Origin: Allacma fusca
Lineage: Eukaryota; Arthropoda; Collembola; Symphypleona; Sminthuridae
Reading direction: 5' to 3'
DNA: 64,000 nucleotides
NCBI GenBank assembly: GCA_947179485.1
Contig: OX359246.1
Span: forward strand, 16,492,001 to 16,556,000
Shown here: positions 1 through 12,497 of the stretch, piece by piece
How the letters are laid out: every line of letters begins with the position of its first letter
Numbering within the stretch: position 1 is the stretch's first letter
Program-made: the position numbers and the translations under genes
The notes under the pieces: generated by a model
Seen by the model: the letters and a program-made list of their open reading frames with translations, nothing else
Told to the model about the DNA's origin: nothing
The model's database searches: none

Positions 1-792
1 TTGTGCTTGTCTAAGCCTATTTTTAATGTTAGAACAGTGCTACTAACGTAATAATTTAGTACTTACTGAATGTTGAGTATGTGGTTATGGTTTATTGGGT
101 AGGAACTGGACAAAATTCCCATTAGAAGAACTATTGAGCCTAAAAATTTCATTTTGAAAACTCGGACTAATTGGTATACGGACAACTGAACTGAGGTAAG
201 TATTTTTATGGGACCTCGATGAGAAGTGAAGAAATTTGGGAAGGATAACACTTAAAGGTTAATATATTGAGAGTCTCGTGGATCATATCAGTCAATTGAT
301 TGATCATGATTTGTGACAGGTGTGACATGATTACAAAAATCCATAAGAGCACTCGAAAATAACTTGTATTAGTAATAATCAATTTAAGTGTGGAATGAAA
401 TTTCACTGAGCTCTGTAAAAACTTCAAATTGTGTTCATCCCAATCAGCTATCTGATTAACTCCAGAGACTGGGAATTTGAGTGCTAAACCTCAAGGACTC
501 GAGGCATTGATCTGCACAGCTTTATAAACATTACTTACTAAACATACGTATTTACATACTTTAACCTTTACAAGGGAACGCTTGAAGAAAATTGCTCAAA
601 TAGTTCAAACATATTTGTTCAAATATTCGGGTTCGATTGTAAAGTGACAGCGTTTTTACAAAAATGTTACTTATACCAAAAAGTCTACTGTACATCCTAT
701 AATTACTATGCATGCTTTAAAAATATTTGAAAACATTCCAGATGTATTTTATATAATATGTCTATAATAATGGTATATAAGGATTTAAATAG
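1..792. repeat. duplicated 3' flank of the first GR gene
   Basis: No gene is seen here. Roughly 90-790 matches 16,170-16,795 in the same orientation relative to the neighbouring receptor gene, with many small indels, so the segmental duplication that produced the two GR genes extends past the stop codons. Short antisense open frames in both copies are conserved only because the DNA is duplicated. Confidence 0.6.
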
Positions 793-3393
793 CTAGATTT
801 TACAAGTTGAGTTCAAGTTCTCTTGCGGCCTGTCGGCCATTTTAAGTTGGAAAATAAAGATCATGTAGGTCATGGATGTGCCCAGAGCCTTAAACATTAA
901 AAAACAATTTTCCAATAGTTTAGTAAATTATCATACAAAACATTTAGTGGAGAACAATTACGTTGACATTAAAATTTATATCATAGAATTTATTAGGAAC
1001 GCATGGCGTCCCAAAAATAAGGTCTAAAATTCGAAACTTACAGCAGGTAGTAGGGAATTATTGACGGAGAATAAACTCATGGCAGTCAGCTTCCACTTCC
1101 AGCTGATAACCCACTCGGTAATCTCTCTCAGTAGAGTGCAGTCCAGCTAAAAGAAATTAAAATTTACAAGTATAAAGCTTATACAAATAATTTAGTTAAA
1201 GCATTTCTTAGGAAATTGTGTTCAGAGTGCCCCAGAAAGCCATACAAAAAACTCTTATCTGTAGATGCAAGCCTCTTGTTAAAAGAAAATACTATTGTGA
1301 TTAGCAATACAGTGAATTTCCTATATAGTGGTTTCCAAGGGAGTGACAAATTCCTGCCACTATATAGGGATGCCACTGTATGTGTCTAATGGTTAACTAT
1401 GTACTCTTAATGTTTATAGACAATAACTGTAGCTAAATACATTTACAGAATATTCAAAATTATGAGGTATCAGCCTCATTGAGTTTAAGATGTTCAGTAA
1501 CTTTAGTTTTCCTCATACTATTAATATTGTTAGTTGTAACAAATATTTCGACTGCAAGGTCACCATTCCAGAAACCAAATTCCTGGAATTATGTTAATGG
1601 GAATTACCTCCACTGAGTACTCTGTGGTTTTATCACTACTAGGTTTTGCTTTTTCATTTATTTTATTATTTTGAAAAGGTTTTTTAAAAAAATCAACACG
1701 AATTGAAACTTATTAGAAGTGAGCCCAGACAAAAATGGCAATGATTTGTGTTATAACTTCGTTTTAACTTAAGTCACGGATCATATGACGTAAATCCAGC
1801 TAATCATACCAGGGCTTCAGTAAACCAGAATATTAATCAAACTGTATTAACATTTAAAATTAAAATTGAACCAACCGAGATAAGCAATACTAACCGCCCG
1901 CACGTTTTATAACATCATGTTATACTTTTGTAGCCATTATCTAGCTAATTTTATGCCAACTGCCATTATAATTTCGCATTGTCTGAGCCACCGTAACACA
2001 TAATAGTGCCATTATAGAGGGAATACCATTATAGAGGGTGCCACTATATTGTATACCTTTAACATTGCAAACCTCTAGGGAGGGTTTTTTGATGCCATTA
2101 AAGAGGGAATGCCATCTAAGAGGAAACCACTATATGGGAAATTCACTGTATTAGGACTAATATTATTCAAGACTGTACACTGCGTGTATGTACTTGCATA
2201 GTATATAAATACACAAAATATAAAAAAATATAACTTACTTTATAGTGACTGCGTCTTGGAATGACCATCACTGTGTTCTTTAGATCCTCCCGAATTTCCT
2301 TGATCTAATTGGAAATATTAACGTTAATTAACGAAATATGCAACGTTAGACATTCTGCAGGTATCATTATCTTAATACTATTGTAAAACGTTAGGCAAAC
2401 GATCCTTTTATTTACCTTTGACTCCATAAAGTTTCCAAAGTACGCCAGAAACCCGACCCAAAACATACAACCAATGGTTCCTGGGAGGTTCCGTAGCACC
2501 TGAACAGTGCTTAAAGAGTAGACCGCGGGAATGAAAGCCAGGACAGCGCATAGAATAATGAAAAATATCAGCGGACCCGCTATCTTCTCGTAGCTCTCAA
2601 AAGCTTTCTTAAGTTTTTTAAACTTGGTGACAAATTTTTCGAGAAAGGTATCAACATCCCCCATCCAGTCCCTATTCTCAATTTGATACTGACCCCAACA
2701 AGCCTTGAGCTCAGAGGTGAACCCAATGTACAAGGATATCAAATGTGTTCCTAACAACACTGTTATTGAAATAGCAAATACCATTGACACGTTTATAAGA
2801 AAATTATGGAACCAAAATGCAAGCCGTATGATCCAGTCATTAGGGGGTAACAGGGAAATTTTAATGGTAGGTTGAATAGGTCCCCACAAACCCACCAAAT
2901 CATATACTCTCAGGACCTCCTGGGTACAATTTATAACATTTGCAAATATAAGGGCCATGTAGCTGTTGTGCATGTATTTGCAAAATCTATAGTTACTATT
3001 CCTCCGCTCAAGCTCCAACGACCCAAGGGTATTTATCAAGTCTATTAAGCGCTGACAAGTTACCATGGCAATGACACGAGAGGCAGCATCCCCAATTATA
3101 ATGTAGAGGGCGCAGCTAACCTCAGCTATAAGACTTGATAATCCGGATCCTAGCGAGGCTTCCGAATAGTTAACTAAATTATTCACGGAAAAATCCAACA
3201 TCAGGGCAGCAGGAATGATCAAAAACAGGACTGACATTATTGTCATTGGATGAATCCAGGTGAATTTAAAATTGTTGGATTTTCGAAAAGGCGTTTGGGC
3301 GGGAAAACAGCCTCCTAACCACGATAAGCACAGAATCACGGTCAAAAATCTTTCAGCCATTTTTATAAACTTGCTTTTCAACTCGAAAATCAT
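793..3393 (-). CDS. gustatory receptor-like 7-TM protein (copy 1)
   Basis: Predicted chemosensory membrane channel of the arthropod gustatory receptor (7tm_7) family. Four exons: 3393-2416, 2304-2239, 1146-1042 and 888-793, all junctions phase 0 with GT-AG introns, giving 414 residues. Exon 1 starts at an ATG and encodes several hydrophobic helices plus a loop rich in charged residues (about residues 240-275). The short 3' exons encode the conserved C-terminal module, ending in TYMIFIFQL, which matches the GR signature TYhhhhhQF in TM7. Exon lengths 978/66/105/96 are identical in the copy at 16.8-18.6 kb. Intron 2 (1147-2238) is enlarged by a TA-flanked transposon. Family assignment rests on topology, exon layout and the TM7 motif; the ligand is unknown. 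Confidence 0.9.
1310..2148 (+). mobile_element. non-autonomous Tc1/mariner-pogo-like MITE, copy 1
   Basis: 839-bp element in intron 2 of the GR gene. It is flanked by TA (1308-1309 and 2149-2150). The ends are inverted repeats beginning CAGTGAATTTCC and continuing ATATAGTGGTTTCC with one mismatch. Subterminal 'attatagagggaat'-type repeats lie near the 3' end. A nearly identical inverted copy sits at 55,209-56,053. No transposase frame is visible. CAGT ends with a TA duplication suggest the mariner/pogo group (inference). Confidence 0.85.
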
Positions 3394-5925
3394 TTTTTAA
3401 ATAAATGTATGAATACTGTAAAAGGCTGTGAAGTTGATCTGAAAAGCTACCTTTATATAGTGGTTATGGGCAAAATGGGCGAGAAAATTTGAGTCAATTT
3501 GTTATGTTTACCGGGACAAGGTCTGAGAAGCCTGCACGCTGTTTACCTTGTACAGTAGTTAAGTATGGGAGGAGTAGCAATAAGAAATTGCATAGTTGCC
3601 CTGTTGGCATACAATTTTTTCAGGGAGTAAATTTAAGATAAATTAATGTTTTTTTTTTACTTGCTGTCAGTTGGAACTCGTGCGCAAATTTAAGATATTA
3701 ATAATTCAGGGAAAATAAATGCACTTATGTAATAATACAAGTCCACAAAATATTTTCAGGCAATACTTGAAAGCATTTTAGGTGGTTTCCGCTTCCGCCA
3801 GTGAATATCTGAAAGTATTTTTATTTTGCCAAAAAATATTTAATACTTTTAAAGGACTAGCGAAAACATACTGAATTTTCATTTAGTATATAATACTTCA
3901 ATACTGCAACGGGTCCGGGTTTCATTTCAATATGTGACAAATAATAGTAATTGAAAGATTTAAAAGTCTGGGCCTGATGTTTTCGGTTGTAGCTTGTGAC
4001 CTATTTTTTTTATTTGATATTTTATTATTTTTTTCGATTTTACTTTTTTAAGCAAATCTGATTGCCCCTGTTTCGGATTTTGTGGTATCCGCGTTTATCT
4101 GACGCACGAACCCTGCCGAACCACTGGAGCTACAACTAGTTTTTATTACAACATTTAATTGAAGAGCTACTTTATTTGTGTTTTAGTGAATGAAGTTGAG
4201 TGCCAGGTCTTTATCTTTGTTACAAAATTGGATAGCTTTGGATGTGCCCTTTTACACACTGTCAGCTAAAATAGTAATTGGCGTTTGTACATCAGATGTT
4301 AGTAGGTTTTTATTTGGGAATCTCTCTAAACTGCTTTCTTAACTCCCCATAAAACATCTCCTCGATGCATTATTCACATTCGTCCATTAGTGACTCCGTA
4401 CATTACAGGAGGAATTTTACCACAACTGAAAAGAGGATCTCAACTTTCGAGCAGATAGACGATATATAGATATAGACGCGCACATCTGCTAAAACTTGTA
4501 CAATAGTGTCACCGTTACGTGTGAAAATTGGAGGAAGAAAAGGAGATGAAGTGCCACTTTCGCTGTTTTAATATTTCTAAACGTTTCATTCGTTCCCTGT
4601 CATATACAATTAATGCTTATTAAGATAACTATACGGAATTATACACTTGTAATAATACGTAAGTTCTGTACTTAAAATGTTTGTGCACAATTACCTGAAA
4701 CCATTCACTACTTCGGCCCAAGATTGTGTGTATTTATTAATTTATGTTAATGTGTTTGTATTAATCAAAATTAAACATGACTAGTGAAGTTTGAGACAAG
4801 TACAAAAGTATAATAATTGATGTACCCTCATTGTCAGTTGAATTTGTAAATTATGGATTTAGAAGTATGTATATTAACTATAGTGTTAGTTTTTTGCTTC
4901 AGAGACATAAATAAACATTGTTAATTTCCGGTGTTAATGAAATTCCGATGATGCCTAATCTTCACACAATTTCTAAATAATGATCCAATTTAGTTAGATA
5001 AATTTCAAAATTTTGCTACGAGAAGTAAATCAATCAAATACAATTATCGTTGAAATTAATATCATAGGGGTAAGGTAATCATTTTGTATAAACCTTTTAT
5101 TTTACCATTTCCAAACTGTATTGCCTGGCATACACTATCTGTTCATAGATACATGGGGACAAAATGTTAAATTGTATAGATACACATAATTAGTCTTGAG
5201 CTTATAATTACTTTACTTACAGTAGTTGAGTGTTGAGTCCTCTTATAACGTCATCGGTAAATATTTCAAAAAGTGGCGCTCTAAGCAGTAAAACATTTTA
5301 CGTTGTGGTCAGCGTACAATGCGCAGTCATCGCAATACTTTACCCCGTGTTCAGTGTAGTAACATCTGTACCGATTGTACGTTGTACTCAACGTGCTCCA
5401 ATGAATTTCGTAAGCAAGTTACAGCGTACAATATGTATTTATATCTAATTTATTTCCAAGTTTTTGAAACGTGGCGGCAATACAATTTTAATTCCGGCAG
5501 TGAATTTTATGTAATTAAAAAAGCAATCGAAAAACTGAACAAGCCCACAGCGTAGATTTTAATTTCACCGTGGGGTTCGTGTGCCATGTGGTAATGCATT
5601 ATTGCGTACTAAAGCTACAGCAGGGTTAGGCTATTTATATATGCCAGTCAAAATTATTATTTCGAGAAAAATTAAATTTTAATTTATATATAATGTTAAC
5701 CTTTACGATTCAACTGTGCCAATAATAATTTTCAACAGAAATGAAACATTAATATTTACAAAAGGTTGGAACAATATTTATCATAAAAATGGTATAATTT
5801 TTAGTGGAACGAATAAATGGTTCACGTAAAGTTAACGTTCAAGTCGCAATGACTTGAATTATAATTATTAAATAATTGTAAATGAGGTTTTGTCAAAGAA
5901 ACTAAAGAATTATCCCAAAATATTA
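3394..5925. other. intergenic, no gene seen
   Basis: AT-rich spacer upstream of the first GR gene. Short plus-strand open frames at 5230-5555 start at GTG or lack supporting context. I see no convincing coding exon or transposon end. Confidence 0.4.
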
Positions 5926-6078
5926 TTATTTCTTTGCTCCTGTACGACGGGGTCTCTTGGTAGGTACTTTCGGGGCAGTAATTTCTGAATTTCTATTGAA
6001 ACTGACGACGTTGGAAAACTTTCGGGTGATGAACCAAAGCAAAAATGTTTTACCAACTTGAAAGGTTTTCCTCCACAG
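5926..6078 (-). CDS. possible terminal exon, unknown protein
   Basis: An exon-like block. A good acceptor (tatatttttag) precedes a 51-codon frame that ends in a strongly basic tail (KRPRRTGAKK) and a TAA. No upstream exon could be linked to it and I do not recognise the protein. It may be a remnant of a gene or chance. Confidence 0.2.
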   Translation of the reverse strand: MWRKTFQVGKTFLLWFITRKFSNVVSFNRNSEITAPKVPTKRPRRTGAKK

Positions 6079-6744
6079 CTAAAAATATACTAAATGAAAA
6101 AAATTGATGACATGGATGACTTATAGATGTTTTCATGGAAGTTGACAATTGTTACAGCCTTGATTAATTTAATTTTGAAACCTAGTTGAAGTAGTTGTCT
6201 AGCTTCATGTACAGTAAAATAAAAAATGTAATGAAAAGGTTAAAAAGTTCACAGCGTTCAATGTAATAAATCGTCTTCACTTCATGATGACGCATGGGGA
6301 TTGAGAAAGTGCAGTTGGATCATTAAAATATGCATAAACATAATTGATGGAACTTCACACTCCCCCCTCACGTTGGTGGACGTTACTTTGCCTTTGAAAG
6401 AGGTTGTCATTCTGAGAAAAATTGTAATTGACTTCCCTTTATCAAAATACCAATTATTACATTCTGTGGCAGTACGTTTGTCGTATCTGTATCGTAACGT
6501 TAGCATAGCGATAGCTTGTGAGGAAGCAAAAGTGACTTTATTTTGATAGTGACTTAAGCCAATTGAGCCAATATTGATTTGAATAGAGTGTAATTAAAAA
6601 AAACATAAAATTCGAAAAATTCTTGAAACATCTATGCCAATTTAGAAAACCTGCAATTCTTTAGTTTAATAGTGTCACTTTTTCAATCTGGCCCGAACAT
6701 TTATCATTGTTTCAAGAATCACAATTAGAAACAACAATTAGAAA

Positions 6745-6888
6745 TTATAATTGTTGGGCTGCTTCATGAGCCGAATCAATAATTGGATCGATTTGAAAGA
6801 GTTTTCCTTTAATCGAATAAACAAAAATTCCATTGGGCCGGATTGTTTTTGTCCGATTAATCTCAAGGTTATTTCGTTGTAGTTTATC
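6745..6888 (-). CDS. possible terminal exon, unknown protein
   Basis: After a textbook acceptor (tttgttttatttgcag), 47 codons run to a TAA; the frame contains IRPNGIFVYSIKGKLFQIDP and looks protein-like in composition. The frame is also open some 20 codons upstream of the acceptor, so it could be unspliced. No partner exon was found. Unrecognised. Confidence 0.2.
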   Translation of the reverse strand, partial: DKLQRNNLEINRTKTIRPNGIFVYSIKGKLFQIDPIIDSAHEAAQQL

Positions 6889-7620
6889 CTGCAAATAAAA
6901 CAAATCAATCGTTTGTTCACATTTAAATACACAATTATTGTACAAGCGTTCTTAAATTGCTGCATTGAGGTATTTAGTAAAAATTGGGTGAGTTTTGTTA
7001 TAAATAATAATTATGTTACATTCTTTTTAAAGCAATAATCAAGGACATTTTAATTGTAAGTCTGTTTATTTTAATTACTCCTGCAAAACGACACTGGAGC
7101 TAGATGGTATTAGACACTTCCAATTCCCATGTATGTATGCATTTAACAAGAAAATCCCAGTTTACATAGATTTACTGGCATTTACTTCTTGGACTTCGTG
7201 GAACAGTATTTCTCATACTTTGCTTATTTTCGAACTGCCAAAGGTTGTTTACATTAAATAACAACAAAGATATTTTTTATAGTCTAGTAATAAACTGTAA
7301 TTACTAAACATTTTATATTTGGTAACTAACGTGCAAGACAACTTTTCGCTAATTTATTCAATTTTACGTTATTAAATTCATCAAATTTTTATAAATTCAA
7401 CAGCAGATATAAATTTTACTCAAAACGTGTTTAATTTAACAAAAAAAATAGCAGGAAAATTCCTTCTCGGAATTGTACGTCGTAAAGAATTGCTTCATGT
7501 AAACCTTACATATTGAGTATTATTGTCAAAAGTTAAAAATATTTCTTGCTAAATTTCTGTTCTCCAAGAGTAAAATTAACGGAAATAAGATCACTCAATA
7601 AGTGTGAGACATTTCTAGCA

Positions 7621-8930
7621 ATGATTACTGAAACGGATTTAAAATTTTATTTCAAATACTTGACATTTCTCTCAAGAATTTATTTGATTCCATTTGAAGT
7701 CAGCTTCTCCGGGCCCAACCACCTTGTTCTGAAAAAATGTAAGAGGAATCAAAATTGGCTATGGAATCTGATTTTCACTTATGGGGTTGTACGAACAATG
7801 GTTTCTGGTTTTACATTTGTTCGAAAACTGGGAAGTCAAAGTGACTTTATCACCCTTGATATGTTTTGTCATCTTGTATTTGCGATCGTGGCATTTTTTT
7901 GCGTACTTGTGGTTTCTACGTCGTTAGTGAGATCTCCAGAATCGTTCATGAAGGTTTTCAACTCATTATACTTAACTATGAATACTCAACAAGCAAATTT
8001 AACTTCAGGTATATATGTTTAAACGTATGTAATAATAATTATTTAAAAAACAATTTTGTGACTATAATACCAAGTTTGCTGCTTTTGTCAAAATATTTAG
8101 AGCGGACGGCGCTTAACGAGTTTAAACCTGAGACTCCTAATTGTCCGTCACAAGAATTGGCAAATCAGAGGCCGACAAGAAAAGAACTACTGTTTATCTA
8201 TTATACGCACTATAGCTGTTTTTTTACAGTGTCCCTAAATGTCCTCGTGCCAGTTGTTTCCAAAAGGGTCCATATTTTTGACACTTTACCTGAATCTTTC
8301 CAAAACCCTTTCATATTTTTACTCCTTTGGGTCCACGAAGTTTACTGGTACGCTGCACTTATTGGCTGCATTGTGCTGACGCTGAATACAATAATTTTAT
8401 TCTTCGAGACTACTAGCAACAAAATCAAAAGGGAGATGAACATTTTGAAATACAGCCAAGGTTCTAATAAATCTGCAGGACACTGTGCACAATTCTGCAG
8501 GGAAATGTCACTATTGATTCATTTTTTTAACACTGCCAGCTCCATCGTTATTTTTGCTTATAGGTTCTGGAGCCTCAACCTCATGGTGTTTTGCTGCTAT
8601 ATTATTATTGCATTTCATTCCAGTATGGTTGTTGTGACATTCATTTGTTTTACCCTCGGGATTTTTAATTTCTTACTTTTTACTATGATTTTTACGAAAG
8701 GGTTTGCAGTAACTGGGTATCTAAAAGTGCTAAAAATTGAGCTACTGCGATATGTAAAGTTAAGCAGAATGTCAGTGAAGGATGTTAAAATCCTTGAAAA
8801 GCGAATTAAATCTTTGGATGGGTTTAGTGTCAAAGTTGGACAATTTCATTCAATTGAAAGGGAGTCAATTCCGGTTTTCGTTGATTTCGTTTTTCGAGCA
8901 ACAACCACATTACTTCTTATGTACCACTGA
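7621..8930 (+). CDS. GR-like 7-TM chemoreceptor, divergent lineage
   Basis: Two exons, 7621-8008 and 8101-8930, separated by a 92-bp GT-AG intron in phase 1 (TCA G | AG CGG), giving 405 residues. The ATG at 7621 is preferred; an upstream non-ATG extension to 7546 is open but unsupported. Seven hydrophobic segments are visible, for example LDMFCHLVFAIVAFFCVLVV in exon 1 and ALIGCIVLTLNTIILFF in exon 2. The C-terminus (VFRATTTLLLMYH) lacks the TYhhhhhQF signature of the other receptors here, so this is a separate subfamily. It is the only receptor on the plus strand. Length and topology fit the insect chemoreceptor superfamily; the specific family is inferred. Confidence 0.75.
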
Positions 8931-9685
8931 TCTGATTCTGGTCACAGTATAGTTAATTTGTTATTAAAAGTTCCTGTATCCTAGTATTTAAAAAAATATT
9001 TTATTCAATATCCTATTGCATATGTCCAATGATGTTTGACTAGAAACAACTATTTGTCGTCACAAATTTATAAAGCGTAATATAAATTACAAATATCAAT
9101 TTGGGAACATTTGAAGTGTAATATGAAATGGCATGAAAAATATCTCGGAACAATTATTTGCAAGGTTTCCTTACACGTTACAAGGAGAGTCATTTTGCAT
9201 TTACTAGACACGCTTCTGTCTGTTGATATCAACAAATTAGAGGAACACATAATTTTGTAATTACTCACTCGCAAATACGTACATAAGTGGCAAGTGTATA
9301 TACTTATATCTATGTTTACATGACTAATAAAAGCTTGTGGTTGTAAACCTAATTTTTTCGAAGCATATTCCGGCTCCGGCGTATTTCCAAATATTTGAGG
9401 ACATCAGAATTGAAGCTTTGACGATATGTGTCAAAGAAACCACACAGTCCTTGTTTCCTTAAAGTAGCGCTTCCGTATGGTTTTCCACACGAAACAGACA
9501 TTATTGCAATGTGAAGACGTACATATGTATTTTGTAGCTTTCTGTAAATAACTTCTCTAATGAAATTCATTATTGGAGCTGAGAGGGACACGTATTGTTT
9601 TCCTTCCTATTGATATAAAAATTAAATAAAACACTATTGCATATTTAAAAGACAATTTTTAAAAAACCTGAAATATTTGTGCACG
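8931..9685. other. intergenic, no gene seen
   Basis: AT-rich spacer between the divergent GR-like gene and the small peptide gene. The open frames here are short and lack splice or start support. Confidence 0.4.
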
Positions 9686-10001
9686 ATGCAACTAATAACA
9701 TTTACAGTTATAGCAATTACTTTAATGGCTACAAATATTGCTGTAGGAACCTTCGAGCCCGAGCAAAATGGAAAAGTAATAAGTCAAATCGTGTCTGGAG
9801 AAGATTTACAGGTGATCCAAAATATTAGGATTTTAAGTTGTGAAACTTCCCTTAACTTTTACGTAATAATTAATGTTTTATCCTCCATGTATCAAATTTT
9901 ATTTGTAGCGGACGGTTCGAATCATCCAAGAATTTAAATGCCGTGCAGGGTTCGTGAGGAAGTCTGGAAAATGTGTTCGAATATCCAGAGCTTACTATTA
10001 G
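9686..10001 (+). CDS. small secreted two-cysteine peptide precursor
   Basis: Predicted two-exon gene: 9686-9811 and 9909-10001, phase 0, 72 residues. Residues 1-22 (MQLITFTVIAITLMATNIAV) form a clear signal peptide. A short acidic/neutral pro-like segment follows, then a basic C-terminal region with the core FKCRAGFVRKSGKCVRI. The acceptor (tttatttgtag) is good. The donor (CAG|gtgatc) is weak; an alternative donor at AAA|gtaata, also phase 0, would shorten the middle. The two cysteines 11 residues apart and the net positive charge suggest a secreted effector or antimicrobial-like peptide, but I do not recognise the family. A polyadenylation-type AATAAA lies near 10,264. Confidence 0.6.
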
Positions 10002-10498
10002 GCTGTATAAATGTAAATATTTTATTTCCCAAAATTTGTTCTATAGATCTACACAACGTATATACATACACATCAAAGTACTAATATAATATTAATAAGC
10101 TTTTAAAAATCACAAAAGATTCTGAGGGAAATTATTTATCTTACAATATAACAAAAACTTACAAATAGCATTTTCTAATCACTAAATGTTAGATGTGAAA
10201 ATTTTAGCATGATGTGAGAGTGTCCTGTACATACTTAACGTAATCACATTTTGCACGGGACAAAAATAAAACTATACAATGATCAAACTTACTCTGTCAC
10301 CCCTTACGTAATAATATGTACGTGCATATTCTCTGCAGGAGCAAAAGCAATTGCCCAGATATGACTCCATTTATTTAGTTTTAATTTTTTTTCCTTATAA
10401 CGGATATTATCGGAAGAGTCTTGGACTACGTTTTAAAAGTAGTGGGAAGCTCTTGTGAAGATAATGCTTGGTAATGAAGTAGCAATGAAGAAATAGGA
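10002..10498. other. intergenic, no gene seen
   Basis: AT-rich spacer between the peptide gene and the 3' end of the ionotropic-receptor pseudogene; the two converge here. It contains a candidate AATAAA near 10,264. Confidence 0.4.
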
Positions 10499-12497
10499 TT
10501 AAAGTTTCATGTGTCCTTTGGACTCGGAAATAATTTTCGAAAAAAAGGTCTCCCAGGAGAACACAGCCCCAGAGAGTAACAACGGCACTCCCCAAATAAA
10601 AAATGCTGCAATTACATTCTCCATTCTGAAAGGCTTCACATTGTCCTGGATGTTTCGCCATTTCGCATCGATCTTCTTAAACAATTCTCCATCTTTCTGT
10701 GACTTCATCCAGCTCTTCCCACTCCTAGTGAAATTGGAGTACACGTCTTGGTTCCATTTACGAATCAAGCCCGAGGGTCGCCAATACTTCCCTACCAGGT
10801 TGAAAGTGTCCGTCAAGATGGAGTTCTTTGGAAATGCAAACCCAATGGGAAACGTCACTGCAGGTTTTGAGAGAATCACCATCGGTTTAAAAGCTCCCGG
10901 CAGAGTCACATTACCCCAAATTGCCAGGGGCATGATCAAGCCCCAAGAAATGCAAACTGCCTTGGGCTCCACGGCTGAAGCAATTGCACAAGTAGCGACA
11001 TCAGGCTCGAGAATAAATCTCTGGCGAATATTTCGTATCAACCCGGACTTGGCATTATTAAAATAGTGGTAGGAAGTTCCAGCATGGAAATTGAAAACAA
11101 CTTTGTAGTCCCTCCGTCGATCCAGCATATCAAAGTCCGTTGGGATTTGCTCCGATTCAGGGAATGCCAGTCAACTGACGAGGTCGCATCGGTACCCTGT
11201 CGAAATCACGATTATAAATATGATCCAAACGGCTGTAATGAACTTGACACTGCCTGGTAACTGAATATCGAACCCTTGATCCAGCGAGATTTGGTAGGGG
11301 ATAAAGATACTTTTGTAAATCTTCTGATCCACATTGGCTCTCCACATCTTCAAATAGAAGTGAGCATTATAGCGATAAACTAAATTAAAATTCATAACCA
11401 AGACGTAGGAGTGTAGGGGTAAAAGACGGCTTGCCATTTGGGGTGCGCTTCGGGTTGACGCGTCATGAAAAACACTACATCGGGTTGCATGTAAATGATA
11501 TCGATGAGACCATATCGGTCTGCAGTGATGCCCATAAAGAGACCCACATCGGCACGACGGTAGTAAGTATCCCCAGTCATGAGTGCCCGTTGTACATAGG
11601 GCAGAGACTAGTTTATCTGCATGAAGGCATAGCATGCTGGAATTCCATCGCTGAAGCTCAGCCACACACACTTGTCGCCTTTCTCATGGCGACAAGAAGA
11701 TTTGGCAAGAGCTAACAGTAAAACTGTAATGGGGCGAGCGCAATAAGTCTCGGACTTGAGCGCCTCCAGAGGAGGTACTTCGTATTACAATTAATACTTC
11801 TGGTATCGACTCTGGTCTCCACAAATACATACATACATACATCCCCAGTCATACCATTCCACATGCCTTTGTCGTAGTAACCAGTGCCTTGGGGATTCTT
11901 CGTATCCACCTCCATAGTATAATTGTACTTTTCCCCCATAAAATATAACATTAAGTAATGCGCCCCTCCAGATACAACTCCCCCAGTGAAAGAAATATAA
12001 GGAGGAATAGGAGCTGCTGAAAGTTTCAATCTCCGCCCATTCAAATTCACAAAATTTTCTTCAAACGAAGGCGTAACCAGAATTATTTCCATTTCCTTAG
12101 AAAATATTTTCGGGTCTTTGAATATTTTCCCCTCAGAACTAACTCCAATCTTGTATTTTAAATCCAGAAGAATTTCCGATTTAAAAAATTTGAATAAAAT
12201 CGCGACTTCCCCCAGAAACACAAAATAATCTCGGTGAGTCTCACCAAGTTGAACAGTTCGATGCAAAAACTTAAGCAACGATTCAGAATTTTCTTCCGAG
12301 ACATAAATAATTTCCAAAGCATGATGCTCGATGTAGCGCTTCTTCTGAAGTTTTGTTCGGTATTCGTGCATCGTCGGGAGTTCGAATTTTATTTCGCTCT
12401 CATCCGAGTATAACGATTTTTGGGCGTGTAGAACTTGAGGAAATTGAATGACTGATTCAGTCAAAGAATTTGAATGGCAAACAAGAAAAACTTCCAT
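10499..12497 (-). pseudogene. ionotropic receptor (variant iGluR-like), disrupted
   Basis: Remnant of a divergent ionotropic receptor, a ligand-gated chemosensory channel. The N-terminal part (12,497 to about 11,853) ends in the S1 ligand-binding motif YYDKGMWNGMTGD. The frame resumes at 11,580 with MTGDTYYRRADVGLFMG and the pre-M1 segment YPYTPTSW. The pore and M3-like region (VWIIFIIVISTGYRCDLVS), S2 (for example GLIMPLAIWGNVTLPGAF) and a final TM follow to the stop at 10,499. Three lesions are visible: a 260-bp SINE-like insertion with a 12-bp duplication (net +272 bp), a one-base frame change near 11,392-11,420, and an in-frame TGA at 11,171-11,173. Apart from the insert it is intronless, about 575 codons. 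Plus-strand frames over 10,509-11,066 are antisense shadows. Confidence 0.88.
11581..11840 (+). mobile_element. SINE-like retroposon with 12-bp target duplication
   Basis: 260-bp insert inside the ionotropic-receptor coding sequence. It is flanked by a perfect 12-bp direct repeat (atccccagtcat at 11,569-11,580 and 11,841-11,852) and ends in a short (ATAC)n tail on the plus strand. Size, long duplication and simple-repeat tail fit target-primed retroposition. I could not confirm pol III A/B boxes, so the head origin (tRNA, 5S or other) is open. Confidence 0.75.

Noticed and set aside
5230-5555. Overlapping plus-strand frames with several cysteines (QCSNICTDCTLYSTC) and an exon-like tail
   Set aside because: No ATG, signal peptide or matching splice phase connects them; a secreted peptide gene cannot be supported.
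6282-6546. Open frames on both strands near 6.3-6.5 kb
   Set aside because: Neither shows motifs, conserved splice sites or a neighbouring exon in phase.
10509-11066. 185-codon plus-strand open frame
   Set aside because: It is the antisense of the S2 domain of the ionotropic receptor.
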